From the NCBI GenBank assembly GCA_900473185.1, contig UCKU01000031.1, positions 150,140 through 214,139 of the forward strand: 64,000 nucleotides of DNA, written 5' to 3'. Positions within the stretch are counted from its first letter, which is position 1; each line of letters begins with the position of its first letter. Under the pieces are notes generated by a model. It saw only the letters and a program-made list of their open reading frames with translations, searched no databases and had not been told where the DNA came from. This document shows positions 1 through 6,856 of the stretch, piece after piece. The translations under genes and the position numbers were made by a program. This stretch comes from Hyphomicrobiales bacterium (lineage in GTDB: Bacteria; Pseudomonadota; Alphaproteobacteria; Rhizobiales; Rhizobiaceae).

Positions 1-888
1 GAAGACGAAGAGAGGAAAGCTCTGCTCGCAGCCCTCGCCAGGGAAGCGGAGGCGCTTCGCCCCGAACTGCACCGCTATGCGGCTCGTCTGGTGGGTTCTG
101 TCATCGACGGCGAGGATGTGATTCAGGACGCGTTTGCCGGGGTATTTGCGACGGGCGGCTCGATCCCGCCGGGCACGCCCCTGCGGCCCTGGCTCTTTCG
201 CATCGTCCATAACAGAGCCATAGATACCCTGCGCCAGCGCAGTACGCGCCGGGCGGAGCCGCTTGAGATGGCCTTTGATCTCGCCGATATCAGCGTCGTC
301 GGCCCGGAGGACGCGCTGATCCGGCAGGACGCGGTGCGGGTGGCGCTTAGCCATTTTGCAGAATTGCCGGTGCCGCAACGCAGCGCTGTCATCCTCAAGG
401 ATGTGTTGGGAGAGTCACTTGCGGACATCGCGGCGCTCCTGGACCTGAGTGTCGATGCCGTCAAGGCGCATCTGTCGCGCGGTCGGGCGAGATTGCGCGC
501 CATCTCCGACGTGCGGTCCGAGGTTCCGCAACAGTCGAGCCCCGAGGTCCTGAACTTTGCAGCACTCTTCAACGCCCGGGATTGGGACGCCTTGCGCCGC
601 CTGCTGGCCGATGATGTCCGGCTTCGTCAGGCGCGCCGGCCGGAAATCTCCGGTGCCGCCGATGTCGGTCGATTTTTCACCTATTATGCCGAATATCTGC
701 CGGTCAGGATCGAACCGGCCTGGCTGGAAGGCCGGGAAATATTGCTGGTATCAGCCGAACCGTCTGATGGTCCTTCCTATTTCATGCTGCTCGAATGGCG
801 GGAGCAGAAGATAAGCCTCATCCGCGACCATCGCTATGCGACCTATGTCATTGACGGTGCTGATGTCATGCCGGCCGCATCGCGGTAA
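1..888 (+). CDS. ECF sigma factor with NTF2/SnoaL-like C-terminal domain (5' end outside window)
   Basis: The frame is open from base 1, so the true start lies upstream; 295 residues are visible. A sigma-70 region 2 is present (DGEDVIQDAF, then RPWLFRIVHNRAIDTLR). Region 4 follows with its helix-turn-helix (LPVPQRSAVILKD, then SLADIAALLDLSVDAVKAHL). After a Ser/Pro linker, roughly the last 110 residues look like an NTF2/SnoaL-like fold, as in SigJ/ECF41-type sigma factors, where this domain modulates activity. It should direct RNA polymerase to a small stress or surface regulon. No anti-sigma gene is visible; the next gene is convergent, 17 bp away. Confidence 0.85.
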   Translation, partial: EDEERKALLAALAREAEALRPELHRYAARLVGSVIDGEDVIQDAFAGVFATGGSIPPGTPLRPWLFRIVHNRAIDTLRQRSTRRAEPLEMAFDLADISVVGPEDALIRQDAVRVALSHFAELPVPQRSAVILKDVLGESLADIAALLDLSVDAVKAHLSRGRARLRAISDVRSEVPQQSSPEVLNFAALFNARDWDALRRLLADDVRLRQARRPEISGAADVGRFFTYYAEYLPVRIEPAWLEGREILLVSAEPSDGPSYFMLLEWREQKISLIRDHRYATYVIDGADVMPAASR

Positions 889-905
889 CCAGCATTTACG
901 CGCCC

Positions 906-2612
906 TCACATCTCCGGCAGGCCGGCCTTTCGGAAGCCGTCGACAAAGTGGTCTCGTACAGATGCATCGCGCAGCGGCTGGGAGCTGAGCCAATGGCCGA
1001 TCGTGAAATGAGGGTGGGCGATCAGGAACAATTCTGCTTCTCGCCGCGCCTCCTCGCGGTGGCCCAACTGCGCAAGCGTAGCAGCCAGGAATTTGCGTGA
1101 ATTGGTGCGATACGTTTCTTTCCTGCGCAGTGTATCGGCTGCCGCCTCATAGTCACGCGCGGCGTATTGCGCCTGCCCGAGATGACAAAGATACCAGCAG
1201 GCTGGATAGGGGTTGAGCCGCAGGGCTTTTTCGATCTGCGCCAGTCCGTCGGCAACCCTGCCGTCCAGCACGGAAATGTCCGACATGGCGGCCCAGGTGT
1301 CGGCGTGGTTGGGGTCCAGCTCCAGGGCCTTGGCGAAGGCGGCCTCCGATTCCTCCCATCGCCGCTCATAGGCCAAAATGGTCCCCAGAACGTAACGGCA
1401 GCCGGCGTCGTTGGGATCCAGGTCGACCGCCTTCTGCGCTGATGTCACCGCCATCTGGCGGTTAGGATCTTCGGGCTCGCCGAAATGAGTCCAGGCCAGC
1501 CAACGGTTATAGGCCAGCAGACCGAGCGCCTCGGCATAGGATGGCTCGAGCTGAACCGCGCGTTGGAGCAGCATATGAGCCTCACGCTCGGTTTGCGGCG
1601 ACTCTTCCGTCAGGAGGCGGGCACGTACACAAAGATCGTAGGCCTCAAAGTTCTTCGGCCGATTGCGCTGCGCCGGGATGGTCAGCCGACCGACGAGGGC
1701 TTCAACAATCTTGGCGTTGACTTCATCCTGCAGTTCGAAAACATCTTCCAGCGTCCTGTCAAACCTCTCGGCCCACAAGTGCTGGCCGCCGAGCGTGTCG
1801 CTCAATTGGGCATTGATGCGGACACGGCCCATTGCGCGTCTGGCGCTCCCCTCGAGGACATAGCGGACGCCGAGTTCCTGGGCGACCAGCTTTACGTCGA
1901 CCGGCTTGCCCTTGTAGCCGTAGACGGAATTGCGCGCGATGACGAACAGGCCGGCCGTACGGGAGAGGTCGGTGATCAGGTCTTCGGTCAAGCCGTCGAC
2001 GAAAGGTGCGTCCGCTTCATCCCCACTCATATTCGTGAATGGCAATACAGCGATCGACGGAATTTCGGGCAGCGGCAATATGTTCTGCAGCGCATCCGGC
2101 CAATGCCACACGTGGATCGGCCGCGTCAGGTTCTTCAGGTAGCGTTCGCCTGCATCGAAGAACCTGTCGTCGATCTTGCCGACGATCTCGCCGTGAACGC
2201 TGGCTGAAATGCAGATGCCTCCCGGCGCGGCCTGTCTCTCGAGGCGCGCCGCGACATTGACGCCGTCGCCGAGGACGTCTGAACCCTCGTCAATGACATC
2301 TCCGAGATTGACGCCTATACGCAAGAGCAGGCGCCGGTCTCCGGAAGCCTCGACAGCAGCGGTGGCCCGTTGCATTTCCAACGCTGCTGCGACCGCTTCC
2401 ACCGCGCTACCGAATTCGATCAGGAATCCGTCGCCCATGACCTTGAAGATGCGACCTTTGTGGCGCATCACAGCCGGCTCGATAATGCCGGAACGGAGTT
2501 CCCTGAGGTTCTCCAGCGTTGCGACTTCATCTGCCTCCATCAGGCGTGAATATCCCACCACATCGGCAACGACGATGGCAGCAAGGCGACGCTGAAGAGA
2601 TTGATCCGTCAT
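906..2612 (-). CDS. Class III adenylate/guanylate cyclase with TolB-like and TPR domains
   Basis: 568 aa. The N-terminal class III cyclase domain (about residues 8-175) keeps both metal-binding aspartates (VVADVVGYS and MGDGFLIEF) and the GDGVNVAARLE segment, so it should be active. A TolB-N-like segment follows (about 185-315, SIAVLPFTNMSGDE), then TPR repeats to the end. No membrane segment is evident, so it is probably a soluble cAMP or cGMP source controlled by partners of the TPR region. It belongs to a family expanded in rhizobia; two further members and a relic lie in this window. The ligand is unknown. Confidence 0.88.
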   Translation of the reverse strand: MTDQSLQRRLAAIVVADVVGYSRLMEADEVATLENLRELRSGIIEPAVMRHKGRIFKVMGDGFLIEFGSAVEAVAAALEMQRATAAVEASGDRRLLLRIGVNLGDVIDEGSDVLGDGVNVAARLERQAAPGGICISASVHGEIVGKIDDRFFDAGERYLKNLTRPIHVWHWPDALQNILPLPEIPSIAVLPFTNMSGDEADAPFVDGLTEDLITDLSRTAGLFVIARNSVYGYKGKPVDVKLVAQELGVRYVLEGSARRAMGRVRINAQLSDTLGGQHLWAERFDRTLEDVFELQDEVNAKIVEALVGRLTIPAQRNRPKNFEAYDLCVRARLLTEESPQTEREAHMLLQRAVQLEPSYAEALGLLAYNRWLAWTHFGEPEDPNRQMAVTSAQKAVDLDPNDAGCRYVLGTILAYERRWEESEAAFAKALELDPNHADTWAAMSDISVLDGRVADGLAQIEKALRLNPYPACWYLCHLGQAQYAARDYEAAADTLRRKETYRTNSRKFLAATLAQLGHREEARREAELFLIAHPHFTIGHWLSSQPLRDASVRDHFVDGFRKAGLPEM

Positions 2613-2847
2613 GTGAGGACAAGCCTAACGACTGAGTTAGCAAGTTATTGTTCAACCGCGGGTGAGTCAACAAGTGGTAAGAGGTAATGTCCAGGCGCTC
2701 TCCACCTCTATCGAGCCGTCATCCTTCCTTGTGACCGACGGCGAACCGTGTTTCCTGGTGACGGAGTGGATATCATGCCCTTTTTAACCTGAACTCTTGC
2801 GGGCGGGCATGACCCACTTCCGATCATCTCTCCAGGGGGTAGCAAAT

Positions 2848-2872
2848 GTCTGCTTCGGGCTAAGAAGCAGAC
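2848..2872. repeat. Perfect 9-bp inverted repeat (hairpin) in a gene-free stretch
   Basis: GTCTGCTTC, a 7-base loop, then GAAGCAGAC. It lies about 75 bp upstream of the gene at 2946, inside the roughly 330-bp gap 2613-2945, where I see nothing else that can be named. It is not followed by a T run, so it is not a classical terminator; it may be a leader hairpin or a small repeat remnant. Confidence 0.4.
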
Positions 2873-2945
2873 TTAGCGATCCCGCCGAAATGGATGTAAA
2901 GCGGATTGCGCAAATAGCTTCTGCCTCGAAAACAAAGGAAATCAC

Positions 2946-3299
2946 ATGCAGATGGCCGCCTTGCCAGAACCACCATACTATATGGTTAGCTTCACCTCGC
3001 AGCGAACAAACGTAGACGATGGTTATGGCGAGATTGGTTACGCAATGACCAAACTTGCTAGTCAACAACCGGGCTATCTTGGCTTCGAAAGCGCTCGCGG
3101 CGCAGATGGCTTCGGAATACTGGTATCGTTCTGGAAAGACGAAGACAGTATCCACGCATGGAAGGCCGTCGTCGATCATGTTGAAGCACAACGAAGGGGC
3201 CGCAAAGACTGGTACTCGAAATACGAAATTCGCGTCGCTCTTGTGCAGCGAGCCTACGGGTTTGACAGCGGGAGCCAACAGATGGCGAGTACCACATAG
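2946..3299 (+). CDS. Antibiotic biosynthesis monooxygenase (ABM)-fold protein
   Basis: 117 aa, the usual size of this dimeric alpha/beta-barrel family. The pattern of a strand (YYMVSFTSQR), a helix with QPGYLGFESARG, and then GILVSFWKDEDSIHAWK is typical of ABM proteins, which act on quinones, haem or polyketides or have no known substrate. The ATG at 2946 follows AAAGGAA at a suitable distance; a second ATG lies 6 bases on. G+C is lower than in the flanking genes. The substrate cannot be told from sequence. Confidence 0.8.
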   Translation: MQMAALPEPPYYMVSFTSQRTNVDDGYGEIGYAMTKLASQQPGYLGFESARGADGFGILVSFWKDEDSIHAWKAVVDHVEAQRRGRKDWYSKYEIRVALVQRAYGFDSGSQQMASTT

Positions 3300-3465
3300 T
3301 GGAAGCGCCGAATAGCGGATTTTCGCGTGCCGATTGTGTCCTGGTTCGGGTTTCTCCCGGCATATCGGTCCGGTCGAAGCCGTCAATCCGCGTTCCGGTT
3401 TCCGGCAAGCATCAAGCTTTGCCTCCCTCGTGAAACCTTTCGATCTGTCATCCGTTTTCGCTGGC

Positions 3466-5472
3466 ATGACCGACGCAAAACTGAAGCCGAAATCGGTCGA
3501 CGGCGCCAAGCCTGATGGTGCCGAGGAGACGCCCCAGGGGAAGGCATCGACTGTCGAGGTCGCGCCGCCGCCAGATGTTATCGAACCCGATCCGGACCTG
3601 ACACCGGAGGAGGCCGAGCAGGCGCGTAAGAAATATCTGCTGAAGCGTTTCTGGATCAGCGCGCGCGGCTATTGGGGCCGCAGCGGCGATGGTTTCGCCT
3701 GGCCGTGTTCAATCGGGCTGCTGGTCATGATCGGCATGAATGTCGGCTTCCAGTATGGGATCAACAGGTGGAACCGCGGCATATTCGACGCCATAGAGCG
3801 GCACGATGCCGGCACCGTCTATTATCTCAGCGCCGTCTTCCTGCCGCTCGTGGCCGGCAGTGTCGTTCTCGTGACGTCGCAAGTCTATGTCCGCATGATG
3901 ATCCAGCGACACTGGCGACGCTGGCTGGCGACCGCACTGATTGCGCGCTGGCTTGCCAACGGCCGTTACTATCAGCTGAACCTCATCGGCGGCGATCACA
4001 AGAACCCGGAGGCGCGTATTTCCGAGGATCTGCGGATCGCGACGGAATCGCCCGTCGATTTCACCGCCGGCGTCATCTCGGCCTTTCTCTCGGCCTCGAC
4101 CTTCATCGTGGTTCTGTGGACGATCGGTGGTGCCCTGACCCTGCCGATCGGCGGGATGTCGATCACCATTCCCGGCTTTCTTGTCGTCACGGCAGTGCTC
4201 TACGCTGCGATCACCTCCACGACGATTGCCGTCATCGGCCGGCATTTCGTCAAGGTCTCCGAGGTCAAGAACCAGGTGGAGGCCGAGTTTCGCTACACGC
4301 TGACGCATGTGCGCGAAAACGGCGAGAGCATCGCGCTTCTCGGCGGCGAGGAGGAGGAGCGCAACGACCTCGACAAGACGTTTACCAATGTGCTCCGCCA
4401 ATGGGCGCAGCTTGCCCACCAGTACATGCGCACGACCTTCGTGTCGCATGGGTCGATGCTGATTGCGCCTGTCGTTCCGGTGCTGCTCTGCGCGCCGAAA
4501 TTTCTGGAAGGCAGCATGACGCTGGGTGAGGTGATGCAGGCTGCGTCAGCCTTTGCCATCGTTCAGACCGCCTTCGGATGGCTGGTCGACAACTATCCGC
4601 GGCTTGCCGACTGGAACGCCTGCGCGCGTCGTGTCGCCTCGCTGATGATGTCGCTCGACGGGCTGGAGCGGGCCGAACAGAGCGATGCGCTCGGGCGCAT
4701 CCAGCATGGCGAAACGGAAGGCGAGACGATGCTGAGCCTCAACGAGCTCGCCGTATCGCTGGATGACGGCACGGCTGTGGTGACGGAAACGCAGGTCGAG
4801 ATCGAGCCGGGCGAGCGGGTGCTGGTTGCGGGCGAATCCGGTTCGGGCAAGAGCACGCTGGTCCGCGCCATTTCAGGTCTCTGGCCCTGGGGTGGCGGCA
4901 GCGTCAATTTCCATGCCGACAGGCAATTGTTCATGCTGCCGCAGCGACCCTATATCCCCTCGGGGACGCTGCGCCGCGCCGTCGCCTATCCCAAGGCCGC
5001 CGACGGCTGGCCGCTTGATGAGATCAAAACGGCCCTTCAGAAGGTCGGGCTCGACTATCTGAACGAGAAGCTCGAGGAAGAGGCGCCGTGGGACCAGATC
5101 CTGTCGGGCGGTGAAAAACAGCGGCTGGCCTTCGCGCGCCTGCTGCTCCACAACCCTGACATCATCGTGCTCGATGAAGCGACCTCGGCGCTCGATGAGA
5201 AGAGCCAGGACAGGATGATGGAGATGGTGATCGAGGAATTGCCCAAGGTTACCATCGTCAGTGTGGCGCATCGCGCCGAGCTCGAAGTCTTCCATAGCCG
5301 CAAGATCACCCTGGAGCGGCGCGAGGGCGGCGCCAAGCTCGTGAGCGATATCGATCTCATCCCGCGCAAGAGGAAACGGAACGTGCTTTCGCGCCTTTTG
5401 GAAAGCCCGCGCTCCCTGGCGAAAGGCAGTACGGGCATGAGCGAGGCGGAATTGTCCCGCAAGAAGAAGTGA
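3466..5472 (+). CDS. SbmA/BacA-YddA-type ABC transporter, fused permease and ATPase
   Basis: About 668 aa from the ATG at 3466. A GTG at 3334 is also in frame, but the sequence before 3466 does not resemble the family. A charged N-terminus is followed by an SbmA/BacA-like membrane domain with about six segments. The ABC ATPase follows, with Walker A GESGSGKS near residue 456, signature LSGGEKQR near 546, Walker B IIVLDEATSALDE and the switch histidine in SVAHRAE. Relatives move peptides, vitamin B12-like or long-chain molecules; this full-length form resembles E. coli YddA. No clear Shine-Dalgarno precedes 3466, so the start is uncertain. Substrate unknown. Confidence 0.85.
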   Translation: MTDAKLKPKSVDGAKPDGAEETPQGKASTVEVAPPPDVIEPDPDLTPEEAEQARKKYLLKRFWISARGYWGRSGDGFAWPCSIGLLVMIGMNVGFQYGINRWNRGIFDAIERHDAGTVYYLSAVFLPLVAGSVVLVTSQVYVRMMIQRHWRRWLATALIARWLANGRYYQLNLIGGDHKNPEARISEDLRIATESPVDFTAGVISAFLSASTFIVVLWTIGGALTLPIGGMSITIPGFLVVTAVLYAAITSTTIAVIGRHFVKVSEVKNQVEAEFRYTLTHVRENGESIALLGGEEEERNDLDKTFTNVLRQWAQLAHQYMRTTFVSHGSMLIAPVVPVLLCAPKFLEGSMTLGEVMQAASAFAIVQTAFGWLVDNYPRLADWNACARRVASLMMSLDGLERAEQSDALGRIQHGETEGETMLSLNELAVSLDDGTAVVTETQVEIEPGERVLVAGESGSGKSTLVRAISGLWPWGGGSVNFHADRQLFMLPQRPYIPSGTLRRAVAYPKAADGWPLDEIKTALQKVGLDYLNEKLEEEAPWDQILSGGEKQRLAFARLLLHNPDIIVLDEATSALDEKSQDRMMEMVIEELPKVTIVSVAHRAELEVFHSRKITLERREGGAKLVSDIDLIPRKRKRNVLSRLLESPRSLAKGSTGMSEAELSRKKK

Positions 5473-5546
5473 TGTCCCCCTTGGCGGGCTTCCAAATCGC
5501 AGCCTTCGCGCAGATGGCTTGCCGGAGTTCCGTGCCCGGGCCGGCT

Positions 5547-6173
5547 CTATTGCGGACGAGCGACGGCTGACAGGAATTCCTGCGTATTCGACAGAATGGG
5601 GTCGCCCATGAAGCGAAGGGAGTCGATGGATCGTCTGGCGGCTTCCGCGTCCCCATATCCGCACGCATCTTCGATCAGGATCGGGACGATGCCGAGGTCG
5701 GCGGCATGGCGGCAGGTCGGCTCTATGCCGATCTCCATGGCAATTCCGCAGATCGCCAATGCCGAAAGGCCGGCATCCCGCAGGGCAATTTCGAGCGGCG
5801 TTCCCTCGAAAGCCGACATTCCGAGCTTGTCGAATACGAAATCCTGCTCTTGCGGATAGAGGTCCGGAATGATCTGAACCGCTTCGCTGTCCCTCATGAA
5901 CCAGGGTTTTACAGCCTCGGGGTCATCGGTGCGTTGCCATGCCATTGCCATGCGCGTCGCAAACAGCCCCATCCACGGCTTCGGCAGGGAAAGATGGCGG
6001 CAGAAGGCAATTCTCATTCCGGCGCGTCTGGCGGCAGCGACGATATCAGCGATGCGACGGCTCGTTTCTTCCGATCCCGGGACCTGCCGGGCAATGCCGA
6101 CCTGCATGTCGTAGACCAGCAATGCGGTTCGATCGGGAGAAAGCCAGTCTGCAAGTGCCGTGGGTATGGTCAT
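5547..6173 (-). CDS. Isochorismatase-family hydrolase lacking the usual cysteine
   Basis: 208 aa from the ATG at 6173, preceded by AGGGA; in-frame codons further upstream lack family similarity. The fold signatures are clear: the aspartate strand ALLVYDMQ, the lysine loop FDKLGMSAFEGT, and the GIAMEIGIEPTCRHA segment. In that last segment most relatives have the nucleophilic Cys where this protein has Gly. EntB-type isochorismatases also carry Gly there, so the enzyme may act as an isochorismatase or vinyl-ether hydrolase rather than a cysteine amidase. It stands alone between convergent and divergent neighbours. Confidence 0.82.
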   Translation of the reverse strand: MTIPTALADWLSPDRTALLVYDMQVGIARQVPGSEETSRRIADIVAAARRAGMRIAFCRHLSLPKPWMGLFATRMAMAWQRTDDPEAVKPWFMRDSEAVQIIPDLYPQEQDFVFDKLGMSAFEGTPLEIALRDAGLSALAICGIAMEIGIEPTCRHAADLGIVPILIEDACGYGDAEAARRSIDSLRFMGDPILSNTQEFLSAVARPQ

Positions 6174-6401
6174 TGGCGCGTTCCCTGACAGTGGTAACCG
6201 CCCATAAGTAGGGCAGGGATGCCCATTTGAACAGCGATCCAAGGCTCGCGCGGTCCAGTTGCCGCTATCGTCGAAAAGAAAATTCTCTGACGATCTCAAA
6301 GCCATCAAGGTCTCTGTCGTCTGCACGGTTCAAAGACACAGCAGCTTTTGGCTCGCCTCCCTCTGATCGGTACATGACTGCAAGGGTGCATTTCTGCCCG
6401 C

Positions 6402-6492
6402 CGCATATTGAACTATGGCAATCTATTCAGTACAAATTATTATTAACTGCTAATAATAAAGAATTCACCGATTTACTCTATACAAAGGGATA
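6402..6492. other. AT-rich intergenic block
   Basis: Bases 6421-6480 contain only 14 G+C (23%) in a genome that averages near 60%. The block lies upstream of the possible small gene at 6531, so it may be a promoter region or a binding site for a Ros/MucR-type repressor. No clear -35/-10 pair was identified. Apart from this block, the possible gene at 6531 and the repeat at 6751, I see nothing in 6174-6850. Confidence 0.4.
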
Positions 6493-6530
6493 AGCGAAAG
6501 AGGGAGGGGCCTCTGTTTATTGTATCGGTA

Positions 6531-6719
6531 TTGGATGAGGGCGAAGAGAGAAACTTCGTTGCCGTCGACTTACACATCAGCGACAACCAGATTCACATCG
6601 ACGTTGGCGGCTGCGAGCACCATTTCAAACTCGCCGACCTGATCGACATTCTCTCGGTCGAACATCATCGCGCCCATGATATCGATGGGCGCGTACGCGC
6701 TTTTGCGCTGTGCCATTGA
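6531..6719 (+). CDS. Possible small acidic protein, unrecognised
   Basis: 62 aa from a TTG at 6531, with mostly G/C third positions and an acidic, His-rich sequence (QIHIDVGGCEHHFKLADLID). A strong purine tract (AGGGAGGGG, 6501-6509) suggests translation may begin a few codons earlier, near 6513-6519, at a non-standard codon. An opposite-strand frame overlaps it. Could be a real small gene or chance; no family recognised. Confidence 0.3.
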   Translation: MDEGEERNFVAVDLHISDNQIHIDVGGCEHHFKLADLIDILSVEHHRAHDIDGRVRAFALCH

Positions 6720-6750
6720 CGGTGCTGGCGGTTTTATCGCCGCCCTTGCT

Positions 6751-6856
6751 AAAGCGTGTCGCGATCTCCAAGATTCGCTTACCACGCTTTATCTCTTTGT
6801 TTTACGCATGTCGTTATCGCAAAACCGCTGCACCGTTTTGCGCGACATGCTCTAGA
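6751..6856. repeat. Palindromic intergenic repeat, copy 1 (RIME-like)
   Basis: It holds two stem-loops: AAAGCGTG pairing with CACGCTTT, then GCATGTCG with CGACATGC around an inner GCAAAAC/GTTTTGC. A diverged copy of the same length lies at 52801-52904. The CTCTAG at its right end contains the stop codon of the autotransporter gene that runs into it. Such mosaic palindromes are common between genes in Rhizobiaceae. Confidence 0.8.
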
